A DNA stretch of 64,000 nucleotides from positions 124,001 to 188,000 of the forward strand of contig JARBJD010000028.1 in the NCBI GenBank assembly GCA_033064195.1, in the 5' to 3' direction. Under the pieces are notes generated by a model. That model was given only the letters and a program-made list of their open reading frames with translations, ran no database searches and was not told where the DNA came from. Positions within the stretch are counted from its first letter, which is position 1. The number at the start of each line of letters is the position of its first letter. Source of the stretch: Blattamonas nauphoetae. Its lineage: Eukaryota; Preaxostyla; Oxymonadida. Positions 33,601 through 44,800 of the stretch are shown piece by piece. A program made the translations under genes and the position numbers.

Positions 33601-36418
33601 GAGCCATGTATTCTTTGATATATCCAATTGCTCCCGAAATAATGAAGAAGTTGGGGATGAGAATAACAAAAGACGCCCCAAGAGCGACAAGAACAATCCA
33701 TTGGAAATCGATGATGAGAAAAATGAGTGGGACGACGATGTACACAGGCAGCACAAAGATCATCAGAAACATGGGCATCATCTCAGCAATAATACGAGAA
33801 TCAGTAGAAACGAGAGAAAGGATTCTCCCGGAGTCGGCAGAGCCGGCTGATGCCATATTCTTGATTCTGAAGACTTTGTCGTACAGTCGGTCGGACTGTT
33901 GAGGAATTTGTAACTCGTCACGTCAAACCTGAAACTGTAGAATTGCATTTTTCATCGAAAATAAAAAAAGTGTCAAACCTCCGTCTGTCTCATGTGTCGA
34001 CATTCGATTATCTTTCAAAATTTCCATTCAAAATTCCATATCAAGATTTCTACATCATTGTTGAGCACATTCTTCAACTTTTTTCGTGATCGTGTGCTGA
34101 GAGAATGAGGAGAGTATTCGATTGGAAAAAAGAAGACAACAAAGGACGATACCGGAACAACCCAGAGAAGACATAGGGTGCTGGGCGCATTCAAGGGTCT
34201 CGTACAACCAGCTTGGGAAAATGATGATCCAGTCGTGGAGGAAGAAAAGAGCGTATTTTCAAGGAATCAGAAAGCAGTGTACTATGCTTGATAAAGAAGA
34301 CAGTAGAAGAGAAATATCATGAAATCAAACCTAAATTTTGATAGAGAATCAGAGAAAACACATCGTTTGGAAATCCGAAGAGCAAACCCATCTGACTTTA
34401 CTAGACTCGATTCAAAATAGATTGTCCAAATTTCAAGAAGTCTGAGGGGAGCTTGTTGAACAGTGATACATAGATTTGATGATGTTCAATTCGGTTCGCA
34501 TATCCATTTTGTCTCTCAAAGTTCCACCCACTCCGGTTTATCAACACGAGTGGAGACGACTTTCAACAGAATGAGAGATTTGCACTGATGTCCGGAAGTA
34601 TTTGGTTTGCCGTCTTAATAATTTTGTCAACCAACAATGTAAATTTCTGAAATCTGTACGATTCGGACACTGATTTCATCTCAAACTTTGAAAGTACAAC
34701 TTCAAAGAAATAAAACGGCAAACTTACTATTTCCAGACATCAGTGCAAATCTCTCATTCTGTTGAAAGTCGTCTCCACTCGTGTTGATAAACCGGAGTGG
34801 GTGGAACTTTGAGAGACAAAAATGGATATGCGAACCGAATTGAACATCATCAAATCTATGTATCACTGTTCAACAAGCTCCCCTCAGACTTCTTGAAATT
34901 TGGACAATCTATTTTGAATCGAGTCTAGTAAAGTCAGATGGGTTTGCTCTTCGGATTTCCAAACGATGTGTTTTCTCTGATTCTCTATCAAAAATTTAGG
35001 TTTGATTTCATGATATTTCTCTTCTACTGTCTTCTTTATCAAGCATAGTACACTGCTTTCTGATTCCTTGAAAATACGCTCTTTTCTTCCTCCACGACTG
35101 GATCATCATTTTCCCAAGCTGGTTGTACGAGACCCTTGAATGCGCCCAGCACCCTATGTCTTCTGGGTTGTTCCGGTATCGTCCTTTGTTGTCTTCTTTT
35201 TTCCAATCGAATACTCTCCTCATTCTCTCAGCACACGATCACGAAAAAAGTTGAAGAATGTGCTCAACAATGATGTAGAAATCTTGATATGGAATTTTGA
35301 ATGGAAATTTTGAAAGATAATCGAATGTCGACACATGAGACAGACGGAGGTTTGACACTTTTTTTATTTTCGATGAAAAATGCAATTCTACAGTTTCAGG
35401 TTTGACGTGACGAGTTACAAATTCCTCAACAGTCCGACCGACTGTACAATGCGCCCACCAACGACGATCTCATTCGAGCAGAGAAGTGGAAAATCATTCT
35501 GTTGGCCAACGTGTCACACAGGGCGGAACCAGAAGGCGCCAAAATAAGAAGAATTGCGTATACAAATGGAAATGGTTCAGGATCGACTGGAAGCTTGTTC
35601 TGCTCGATGAAATCCTTTTTGGCAATCGCAGTAAGCACACCCTTCGAAAGATATGGCTGCATGACACTGATGCCAGTGCTGAGGGAGAGAAGAGGGAAAA
35701 GAGTGTTAGAGAATTTATCCGAAATTGTCCGGTGACAGAATGGATAAGAATTGGGGGACTAGCGTTGGAACATACGATATATAGAGAAAGATAAGTCCTA
35801 ATGCCACTTGGAAAGAGGCTTGTGTAGTGAGGAGGATCTTTATGAGACTTGGGAGCTTTGGTGGTTTCTCCTTCGAACTAGGTTCAATAGAAGAAAAGAG
35901 AAAGCATACTCTGGATTGATTGCCTTTCTTTGATCATATTCTTGGCGGATTGGATCGTATATGATGAAAAGAGGACGAAATTTGGCAAGGAATTTTGAGG
36001 TTGCAGGTTTTGCTCGATTCTTAGACATGCATTGTGGCATATCTTCATCCATCAATGGTGAACACTTGCAAACGAGGGGGAAAACAAAGCACATGAACAG
36101 ATTCGCGAACCAGAAATGTTGTTCTTCGAGATTTGGCTTTCGTTCAAATTCTGTCAATTTTCGTGAGTTTGATGAATCTTCTGGAGGGTTGGTTGGTGCT
36201 TTTGGAGCAGGAGTAGTCATTTGAGACGGAGATGCAGTCTGGTGAACGGTTGGAGAAGAAGGGGCCTCTATTGTCTCTTCATTCTTCTCGTTTGCACGTT
36301 GAGCTGCTGGTTGGAAGATCATCTTTTCTTCTTTCACGGGTTTCTCATCATTGGACGAATTCACAGGATTGCTTTCGGTTGGTTCGATTGACGGTTGGAC
36401 AGAGGCTTCTTCCGACAT
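27694..36418 (-). CDS. ABCC (MRP-type) transporter, interrupted by two insertions
   Basis: This is a full-length ABC exporter: cytosolic Pro/Ser-rich N-terminus (MSEEASVQPSIEPTES, ATG complementary to 36416-36418), TMD1, NBD1, TMD2, NBD2. NBD1 has GPVGCGKSS (Walker A), MSGGQKARIQLARA (signature) and IIILDDPLSAVDAHVG (Walker B). NBD2 has GRTGAGKSS near 30900 and, beyond the Mutator-like insertion, FSAGQRQLLCFGRA and VVVMDEATANVD. The N-terminal exon (to about 35850) is followed by an intron ending CTCCCTCAG near 35690. The coding parts 35690-35447, 33880-30638 and 28101-27694 are continuous once the palindrome and the Mutator-like element are set aside. MRPs export amphipathic anions and conjugates. 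Expression depends on whether the insertions are spliced. Confidence 0.85.
28111..30637. mobile_element. Mutator-like DNA transposon in NBD2 of the ABC transporter
   Basis: About 90-bp terminal inverted repeats are present. The left end is GGGTAGGTCTAGACTCAGAT and the right end in reverse complement is GGGTAAGTCTAGGCTCAGAT, both continuing through CTGCAGATCGGTCTAGGC to CACGCAGATCCGTC. The 9-bp target duplication is GTCGCTGGC (28102-28110 and 30638-30646). Long TIRs with a 9-bp duplication fit Mutator/MULE. No MULE transposase is seen; the interior has pieces of a membrane-protein gene instead. On the host's coding strand the end supplies GG|GTAAGT, a consensus 5' splice site. An AG within the duplication (GCCAG|CGAC) gives an in-frame splice adding only Gly-Asp. 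Confidence 0.85.
28200..30420 (-). pseudogene. Host-like gene remnants inside the Mutator-like element
   Basis: On the minus strand, 30380-30170 reads through a strong transmembrane helix (SFTFLSLSCFMITIVIAV) into NDLKRLPQHKSACLDVLDLA and then SPNEFYLIIAESLNHQDPP. It continues as a Gln-rich region (HINPQFPQQSSAAIVTQNSQ) to a stop near 29535. The frame carries several in-frame stops. A separate piece at 28971-28690 encodes IDVTFIVIQIIHTVIGSLP and a Lys/Glu-rich tail, and one at 28690-28500 encodes FWLNIQPIDEYDIFHNHLQF. The pieces look like exons of a captured and decayed membrane-protein gene; family not recognised. Confidence 0.45.
33881..35447. mobile_element. 1.57-kb near-perfect palindrome inside the ABC transporter
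   Basis: Arms 33881-about 34620 and about 34708-35447 are reverse complements over more than 700 bp, with only a few one- or two-base length differences, mostly in homopolymers. A loop of about 90 bp lies around 34664. The outer ends read GTACAGTCGGTCGGACTGTT. The host codons on each side are GALYSRSD and DRLYDKVFRIKN, so without the element the frame is continuous. The target AGTCGGTCGGACCGACT is itself nearly palindromic, which blurs any target duplication. Each arm has a small frame (QLGKMMIQSWRKKRAYFQGI). It could be a foldback element or a hairpin artefact of long-read sequencing or assembly. Confidence 0.7.
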
Positions 36419-36791
36419 CAGTGGGTTAACGACCAAATGCAAACCACACTTTCGAAATTAGAATGGATTGATCTTTCATGGTTCCGGAAAATAAAAAAAA
36501 ACAATTGTTAAGAGAGCTCTGTATATCGAAGAAGACAATTACGTAATCCTTGAATGTTTTTGGTTGTATATTCGTCCCAGTAAATTGGTGATTCTGCCAC
36601 CACTTTCGTAAAAACCCCGGGAAGACAGTATCCGTTGTCTTCACCATCATCGTCTCGGTTGTCTTCTTAGATTCCCGAGAGTATTGGTTTCTTGAAAATT
36701 AAAACAAAACAAATCTTTTTTTCATGTCACGAATGAGATCAATCCATACTAATTTCGAAATTGTGGTTTGCGTTTGGTCGTTAACCCACTG
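36419..36791. mobile_element. 373-bp MITE abutting the ABC transporter start codon
   Basis: Terminal inverted repeats of about 55 bp are present: left CAGTGGGTTAACGACCAAAT, right (reverse complement) CAGTGGGTTAACGACCAAAC, both continuing through GCAAACCACA and TTTCGAAATTAG to GGATTGATCT. The left end touches the first base after the transporter's ATG on the minus strand, so the whole element lies in its 5' leader or promoter. There is no coding capacity. No clear target duplication is seen beyond AT. Confidence 0.75.
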
Positions 36792-37194
36792 ATTGTCTCA
36801 ACTTTGCCCATTCATCTCTGTCATTGATCCATTAACCACTATTCAATGATGCATCTATCTCTATCAATCATTTTACTTGTTCATTTTGTTCTTCCTCATC
36901 ATTTTTCTATCTTTCATGCCAACGACGGTCTGTTCATCACTCTTCTTCATCACATTGTGACTATCACTATTTCTCTTGATTCTCACAACACTCTAGTTCA
37001 CGGATGGATTTATGGCCACAAGAAGATCCCCAAACTGGATGCCACCTAAGCTGACTACCAGAATATGCTATTTCATCTGAAACAGGCCCAGGATAAAGAT
37101 CAAACAGTCTTCGCGTTTGACTCAGGAGATCGAACGCAAGTATGCATATAAATCAAATTTCTTTTACTAATATGATTGATCTCTCTGATCATTT

Positions 37195-38054
37195 GGGTGA
37201 TTCTAAATGAAATGTTACTTGTCACTATGGTGCGTCTCAAAAAATCAAAAATTGCTCAATTAGCATTCAGCTGCTTTCAGGACTGAAAAGTGCTAAATTT
37301 AGTAGATTTTGCTTTGATCGCGTTCGATTGAGCTCTTTTTTGATCAGGTCATTTTTTCACATTTATTTCTTCATAACGTTTCAGAAATCAAAGAGATGGT
37401 GGTAAACGACAAAAAAAAGCGGATTTGTGAGAGAAATGCGAATTGAAAACATCTATCATCCAAAAAGCCTTGAAAAGCCTCTCTTGTCCATCTCGCTTCA
37501 AACATTGAGAATCTCTATGAAATTTCTTGTGTGTGTCGGAATGGCGTATTTGTGACATGGATGTGAAGGAACGACACGTTTAATGGTTTGCTACAGAGGA
37601 GGGAGGCAGATCAGAAAAAGCGAGTTCACTGTGAGAAGAGAAGAACGGGATCACCAGATCTGAATGAGACACCTGTTGGAAAAGAGTTGAAAAAACTCGA
37701 AATCACACTAAAACATTGAGGTGTCATGTGTTGTAGTTGGATCTGAGTTGTTGGAAAGAATGACCTGGAAAGTGAAGATGAGAATATATATACTGTTCAA
37801 ACGATGGGTGTCAGCTTCAAATGATGTGTAAGAACGAGGTACTTGCACAATTTTGGGGGAATGTGCAAGTTTGAGCGAAGAAGGATAGCTGAAAGAAGAA
37901 ATCAGAAGAAAAAGATGGGATGAAGACTCAGAAAAACTGAAAACACCTTAATCATGTCGAAGGAAGGAGAATATGAGCGCTCTGAAAATTACAGAGAGTT
38001 TCTGCTCGTGTGGCAGAAGAAAATACGCGGGTAACAATTCATTTAGAATCACCC
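37195..38054 (+). mobile_element. GGGTGATT-family element, copy 3, in an intron
   Basis: The left end is GGGTGATTCTAAATGAAATG and the right end in reverse complement is GGGTGATTCTAAATGAATTG (TIR about 24 bp). The target duplication is ATTT (37191-37194 and 38055-38058). It lies inside intron 1 of the phosphoesterase (37140-38136) and enlarges an intron that would otherwise be about 130 nt. The interior shares GATCGCGTTCGAT with copies 1 and 2 and is otherwise diverged. No transposase. Confidence 0.8.
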
Positions 38055-39469
38055 ATTTTGTTGAACATATTCCTCTTTCATTCGTACCCATCGATCATCA
38101 TCTCGGCGTTCTCCCCATCACGTCTCCAACCACTAGGGAACGGGACTGTCCGATGCAACCAAAGTGCCTGGTGAGTTTATCTTTGAAATGCACCAGAATA
38201 TGGATATTGATGCCTCCACAATCGGCAACCATGAGCTGTACGACAACGAGGTAATCAACCACATCGCAGACCATGTCTATCCCAAAATGAACAAAACGTG
38301 TGCTTTCATTCCGTTTCACCATTCTTGTCACGTCATTACTCCGTCTCTCTCGAACTATCGCTCTCATCGTCTCATCACCGACACAGCTACCTTTCTGGCA
38401 ATGCCAGATACAAAGACGACACGAAGAAGCTCTCTGACCTCTGGGTGGTCAAGGCAGTGGAGGGAGTGGGAAATGTCCTCATCGTTGGCTTCCTCTACAA
38501 CTTCAAGGGCCACGGGACAGATTGTGTGGTCGACGATGTGGAAGCAACATTGAACGATAACAAGTATGCTGGCATCATTGCAAAGACAAATCCAGTTCTG
38601 ATCATCGGTGTGCTCCACTCTCCACCCGAAGAACAAGAAACGAAGACCATTCAAGAAAAGCTTGCGGCTCTCACAGACAACCTCGTTCCGATCATTCTTT
38701 TGTGCGGTCATGATCACAAGCAACATTCTGACATCACAACAACAAAGGGCGTGTTCGAGTCGAAGTGCTTCTTCGAGATGCTGTCTGACATTGAGTTTGA
38801 TCTTAACCCCGCAAACTCCCTCACGAACTCCCAATTCCAACTACCCATCTCATCGAGCGGCGTCCATATTCTTAACCCCACCCGTTCCGCCAATTCACTA
38901 GATCGTTCGTTCGTCATCTCGAATTTGGCAGTCAAGCCACTTGAAACCTCAGTTTCTGCCTTCCAACAACGTGCAAACATCAAACCAGCCGCTTGGGAGA
39001 CCGAAAAGGGCAAACAGATCAGAGAAGCGACCGACGCCAAAGCAAAAGAACTCGGCCTCTCATCTCCGCTTGGATGTGCTCCCCAAACATATTATGGACT
39101 CTTCAAGATGCCCCTCGAGACAAAGAAGAACGTGTCGCTGTACACACTCTATGTGAATGAAATATATCCCAAAATGAACCCATTTCCAAATCCCAAAAAG
39201 AAGGATGCGGATAAAAAGACTTCTCTGCCTTCAGTTGTTTATATTATGAATTCAGCGTCCATCAGATCTCATCTGTACAAGGGAGAGATCTATCGTGACG
39301 ATATTTACTCCGTGGAACCGTTCACCAACAATTTTGCAGCAATCCGTGATATCTCCCTCGCAGACATGCGAAAACTCATTACATACGAAGCAACCACAGG
39401 AGCCTCGAATGGCATCAAAAATGTCACTCAGAAGAGCTGCTGGAAGAAGTGCATCTCAACCAAAGAAAT

Positions 39470-41589
39470 GGGTGATTCTCTTTGAAAAATCGCAAAACAC
39501 TAATGTGCGTCACCAAAAATGATTTTTTGTGGAATTACCATTCGTCTGTTCAGTCGACTGAAAATGAGTGAATTACCGGATTTTAAGGAAGATCGCGTTC
39601 GATATCTCCTTTTTTTGTTCAGGACTCTTCTGCACATTTTTTGTAACAAAACAGGTCCAAAGACAAACTACCGATAATTTACAACAGAAAAAACCAATTC
39701 TGTGTGAGAGCACTGGCACAAACTCCTCCATTGAAGAAAAAGACACGAAAAGTGCGGATTGACATATTCAATATTCTTGATATATTAGGTCCGTAACATT
39801 TGTTGAACGTGTCTAACAGAGATTCTCTGAGGGAAATACTGAAGGACCATGGTGTTTGAGGCGAGGTAGTACAGATTGATGACGATTGAAAAATGAGCAT
39901 TCATTTTTGGGTCTACAGCTAAACTAGTTCTGAAATGAAGAAGAATAGTTCAGAAGTGAAAATGATTGTTCAGAAATGAAGAGGAATAGTTCAGAAATGA
40001 AAATGATTGTTCAGAAATGAAGAGGAATTGTTCAGAAGTGAAAATGATTGTTCAGAAATGAAGAGGAATAGTTCAGAAATGAAAATGATTGTTCAGAAAT
40101 GAAGAAGAATTGTTCAGAAATGAAAAATGATTGTTCAGAAATGAAGAAGAATAATTCAGAAATGAAAACAAATAATTCAGAAATGAAAGGCAAATTCAAC
40201 AGGCCTGAAAGACAACAACAATTCGAAAATCCCTTCTTTTCTATTGAAAGAACAGTTCCTCAAAAGCTCAAAGTCAAAACAAATTCGTTCTCGTGGTGTC
40301 AGAAATAAGTCCCGTCTCACATTAAAACGGTGTGGTTTGCATCAGAATCTCAACAAAAGACTCACACAGAAGGACATACTGCATGCTGAAGCGTTTATTG
40401 TTGAAAAAACTTGAATGTTTGAAATAGTGCTATGCGAAACTCGCTTTTCATTCTGAACCCGCACACACGCCCATTTTGTCATAGTAATACATGTGGTCAG
40501 ACAAAACGAAGTGACAACAATACCTGAAAACAGGTGTTGAGAATCCGAATCTTCTGAACCAGAGAACAGATCTTCACCAACTTTGCATGACTCACATCAG
40601 AACAATTAGAAATCAAAAAGTTATAAATGTGAAACATCTCACAAACTGTTCTCGAATGGATAGTGGTGAAGATTGGTCAACTCGCTGAAATACTATCGTA
40701 GTTGTGCAGGTTTAGGGAAAATGCGCTGGTTTTTCATGGCGCTTTGACTAGACAAATTCCCAGCTGTCCGTATGGATGAACCTGATGTATAATTTTCTCT
40801 CACTCTTTGATCTTTGACATTCGAATTTGAGATATTTCTTCGTGATCTGTTCGTTGAATTTGTATTTAGTGGAATGTAGGAGCAACGTCGGTACATCCGA
40901 GAACCTTTTCTCAGTGGTTGCATGGAGATTCCTGACTTGTTTTCATTTCTGAATTATTCTTCTTCATTTCTGAACAATCATTTTTCATTTCTGAACAATT
41001 CTTCTTCATTTCTGAACAATCATTTTCATTTCTGAATTATTCCTCTTCATTTCTGAACAATCATTTTCACTTCTGAACAATTCCTCTTCATTTCTGAACA
41101 ATCATTTTCATTTCTGAACTATTCTTCTTCATTTCAGAACTATTTTTCTTCATTTCAGAACAAGTCTACCTGTACAAGACCAGAAATGAATGAATAAAGA
41201 CACACCAGCGAGCGAAAACTATCGATAACATCCGATTGAACGATTTATGTGAGAGTTATCTCGTTGTATTCAATGTTCCGGCGCACCTCAAAAAAAGCCC
41301 GAGTATCTGAACGTGAGAAAGAAAGAAACGGTACAAACCATGTTGTGAGTGTGTAATCCACAGTTTGATGTCGGTTTCATCATTGATATGCTATAGAACA
41401 GAAGTCTGATGGGTGATTAGTCGCCTGAGCATCGGATCCGCGATAAAGTTCGCCAACATGAAGAAAAGATGAAATTCACACCTTGAACATGGAGAGAGCA
41501 CCTGTGACGGTGAGTAGAGGGTATTTGTCGATGAACATCAACGAACAGGCGCTGGAGTGACGGATGCGATTTTTGAAAAAGAATCACCC
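39470..41589 (+). mobile_element. GGGTGATT-family element, copy 2, in the phosphoesterase last exon
   Basis: The left end is GGGTGATTCTCTTTGAAAAA and the right end in reverse complement is GGGTGATTCTTTTTCAAAAA (TIR about 25 bp with two mismatches). The target duplication is AAAT (39466-39469 and 41590-41593). Subtracting it joins ...STKEM to MTKFQTMHDYL in frame, with the duplication counted once. It is about 0.9 kb without the foldback repeat nested at 39927-41161. On the minus strand it can encode YYLASNTMVLQYFPQRISVR (39900-39800) and, near its right end, KYPLLTVTGALSMFK before a GT donor. Similar peptide ends (TGPATIDIIK|GT in copy 1, FDMIK|GT in copy 3) suggest a small spliced gene once carried by the family. 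Confidence 0.8.
39927..41161. mobile_element. Foldback repeat with tandem-repeat arms
   Basis: The left arm (39927-about 40190) is a tandem array of 22-25-bp units based on GTTCAGAAATGAAAATGATT and GTTCAGAAATGAAGAGGAAT. The right arm (about 40945-41161) is the same array in reverse complement. The outermost termini are GTTCTGAAATGAAGAAGAAT and its complement. The 750-bp centre has no recognised gene. Inverted arms made of short tandem repeats are the hallmark of foldback elements. Target duplication is not evident. It sits inside copy 2 of the GGGTGATT family. Confidence 0.75.
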
Positions 41590-41806
41590 AAATGACAAAA
41601 TTCCAGACAATGCATGACTATCTGACCACTGTCCAGATCCGAGGAGGGGAAGCGGAACGAAAGTCTGAGATTGCCCGATTCATGCTGACTGTGAAGCAGG
41701 CCCTCGCTCACTGCTGGGCTTCAAGTGTATCGATGTCTGAGGCGGAACTCATGGAAGGGTGTGCTGACGTGGGAGATGTCTGCACACAGTTCGAGTCATG
41801 CTAATA

Positions 41807-44800
41807 GTGCCTCCACAAACCCGTCAAAAATATATAAACCCGTTTTTATTCACCTAGACCCAGAATTCGAACTATAGTGGAAAAAAGTCATCTTATATAT
41901 TCCTAGAAATGCATTGGTGATGGTATTGAGAGAGAAATTGCACTTGATATTGATTGATGAAATGAGAATGGATCTAAAGAATGGGTAGTGAGGATGTAAG
42001 ATGGCTGAAGAGCGCGTGTCCACAGGGGATGACCGTGTCTCAGTCTCGATCTGTTGTCAGAACGAGAAGAAGACACAGAAGGACAGGACGACGAGATCCT
42101 GAAGAGGCAGAGAGAGACAATGAAGAGAGAGGAGTGAAGAAAGATGGCAGAAGAGCAATAACGATGAGAAGAGGAGAAGAAACACAAACCACATTCTCGA
42201 TGAAGTATTCCTTCATTTTGAACGTTTCGAAGCATTCGCTGATCCTTCACATCTAGTCGAGAACGCTCTTCTGCCCATCCGTGTTCTCGTTGGCGGCGGT
42301 GAGTGAAGCGACGGTGCCGACTTGGCTGGAAATGTATTGTTGAACTTGCGAGCCTGCTCGACCACTCTCCGCTCCATCTCCTTCTGCTGCTTCTCCACGT
42401 CGTGTTCTGTCACCGGCTGCATGTTCCGCTTCGATCGTTGTTTGCGAGGGGTCATGCTGGGCACGTGCTTGGCGGGCGAGAGAGGTGCGAGTGACAGCTT
42501 CTTTCCCCTCTTCGTTTTGGCTGGCTAAGCAAGAGTGGGAACTTGGAGTGGCTGGATTGTCGTTTGGGACTGCAGATCGCTTCGGGTCCGCCGCAACTGT
42601 GTCTTGTTCACTTCCTCACCCTTCTCCAGCGCGTAGGAGTACTCTCTCACCTTTCTCATGTCACTCTCAGTGAAGTGCATCATATACGATCCGATCTTGT
42701 CGCCGATGTCGTCCAAGTAGTGCGGTTGGTGTGAAGTGACGCTGGCAGGCTTGAATTTCTCGATTGAGGAGAGTTGTGCAGCTGACTCGCTCACTCCAAT
42801 ACATTCTGTCTGCTTGTCGGTCGTGATGAGCCAGTCTTTGGAGAGAAGGTGCTCCAGTTCTGCGTTTTGGGCAAGGAGGGAAGAGACCTCGAAGGAGAGG
42901 GTGTCGATGCTGAAGGGAAGAAAGGAAAACAGAAAGGAGAATGATTGAGGAGAGAAGGGCATGAAAGAACGAAGAGCAAAGACGATGAATGAGATGAGAT
43001 GCACACCGCTGGTTGGATTCGTCGAGTGACTGGTTTGTTGCGGTCAGGTTGGCTTTGAGTGTGTCTCGCTCAGTCGTGAGCTGATCAATGTTCGTGTTGA
43101 GTGTCTCGATGGAATGGCTCTTCTCTTTGTTCATCCCAATCCACTCATCCACCTCCCTCTTCGTCTCCTCCAACCGCGTGTTGTTCTCCCGCTCCATCTC
43201 CATCTTCTGCCTCGTCTACTCCAAACTCTTTTCCGGCGTGTTTTTGTCTGTGGCCAGCGAAGCTGCTCGAACTTGGAACTCTGACATTGTTTCGGTCAGT
43301 CGAGCGTTCTCCTCTGTGAGACGAGTCAGTTCGGAGTGTTCCTCAGCCGAGACTGAACCTATTGTTCGTAGTTCTTTTTCATACTTCGCCTTGTCAGCCG
43401 AGCGCTGTCGTTCTACTTCGACGAGTGTTGCTTTCAAAGAATCGATTATTCGCAACAGATCTGCATTCGATGCAGAAGATGCGGATGTGTCGACGAGTTG
43501 TTCTAATTCCTGTTTCAGAGATGAGTCGACACTGCCATCCTTCTGCTTGACCACTCCAATCTGCTGTTCGGCATCACTGTCCAATTCATTTGGAGAGAGA
43601 CGGTGCTCTTCGGCTGTTGTTGGTGCTCATGTGAACTGCCTCGTTGCGACATGTGCATCTGAAGACGTTGTTGGCGGGGTGTGTCGTGTCAGATCAGCCG
43701 GACGAGTTGTGTTTTCCTGTTTGGGTTTTGGGTCCAGTTCAATCAAGTCGCTGTTGTCAGAATCATCCTTCTTGTCCTCTTCCTTCCGCTCTGGCTCGTC
43801 CTGCTTCCCGCGAGGAGCAATTGGTGGGTGGGTGGAGCAGGGTGAGGGGAAGCATAGCTCGCTTTGGGATCGGAGGGAGAGTTGCAACTGTTGCTCTTGT
43901 CGACTCGCTGGTCATCTGAAAAACACCCTGAGGTGGATGAAATGGGGTGATATCTTTGGTGACCTCGCTTTCTGGTGGGCCTGAGGCTGGATCACAAGGG
44001 TTCTGATGAGATGGATTCCTGGACCTGCCGGCGGGCGAGCTCGGTGGTGAGAGACCCTGCAAGAGAAGGAGTGCCGCGACGACTTGTGTGAAGGTGCGTA
44101 TGAGCGTCTTCTCCGAGAACTCCTTCGCGACGTCGATTGCGTGCCTCACTGACTGGCTGTCTGGGAGGTGGCCATGAAGTCGTACTCGGCGGCGTTGGAG
44201 ATCATCTCGAGCGCGTTGTCCATGTCGCTGTACCTCATCAGTCCCGCGCATCACCAGTCGCACAAGGCCAGATGACGCCCCCACGGGCAAAGGTGGGCTG
44301 GCCAGAGTTCTTTGTATCGGATTCATTGACTCGGCAACATGTGTTAAATCATGTAAAAGAGTGTCCAACATGATCTGAATGGTGATAAAGCAAGTTTACA
44401 ACACGAATTGGTTGTGTCACGGTTCGTGTGATATTCTCTTCATTCATGGACAAACATCGAACAATGGATGACTTTTAATCGTCTTGTGATGTTTGTTCCT
44501 CCAAATTCTCAATTAGATCTCCGGAGAACGAATTGATCATTGACTTTTGTGTTGGTGGTTGATGAGCTTGTCGATAGATGTGGTAATCTTCTGAAAAAAT
44601 AGTGGTGGTGATGGAGAAGAGGTGGTAGACGGGAAATTAGACATCGACGATCTTATATTCTGAGAGAGAGGGGGAGTTGAAATTAGATACCCATTCTTTG
44701 AAATTGAGTTCGACACAATTTAAATCAGATGCAGATAACCTAGATATTGCAACTCGTTTCTAATTCACCTAACTTTGACTCACTGCTGAGATATTAGGAT

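Larger units (their letters stand above)
36846..41804 (+). pseudogene. Calcineurin-like metallophosphoesterase (5'-nucleotidase type) with insertions and one in-frame stop
   Basis: The exons are 36846-37139, 38137-38297, 38387-39469 and 41594-41804; the last two are one exon split by an element. It starts with a signal peptide (IILLVHFVLPHHFSIFHA). Metal-binding motifs occur in order: DSH, FDSGDRTQG, STIGNHELYD and LLCGHDHKQHSD. The C-terminal part resumes after the element as MTKFQTMHDYLTTVQIRGGE and ends at TAA 41802-41804. A single TAA at 37047-37049 (between LDAT and ADYQNML) breaks exon 1. Intron 1 holds element copy 3; the 89-nt intron 2 (38298-38386) is ordinary. A secreted or lysosomal phosphohydrolase would be expected; with the stop and copy 2 in the coding part it is probably inactive. 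Confidence 0.7.

Noticed and set aside
29740-37049. Possible reassignment of TAA/TAG to Gln, as in some oxymonads, suggested by stops at Gln-like positions
   Set aside because: Intact genes with frames of 600-1070 codons contain no internal TAA or TAG although they are rich in Gln. TAA also ends several clear frames (5888, 41804).
39469-39828. GATTCTCT repeated at both ends of an apparent 350-bp insertion
   Set aside because: It was first read as an 8-bp target duplication, but it coincides with the element's own left TIR. The true right end with AAAT lies at 41589.
39472-39850. A 350-nt intron in the phosphoesterase followed by a short terminal exon (DSLREILKDHGV)
   Set aside because: The frame works, but the segment lies inside copy 2 of the GGGTGATT element. 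Subtracting the whole element restores a longer, in-frame C-terminus with a perfect target duplication.
39800-39910. Minus-strand peptide in copy 2 resembling the end of a multi-pass chemoreceptor
   Set aside because: The stretch is too short and only loosely similar. It was kept as a description of the element's possible coding remnant and not called as a receptor gene.
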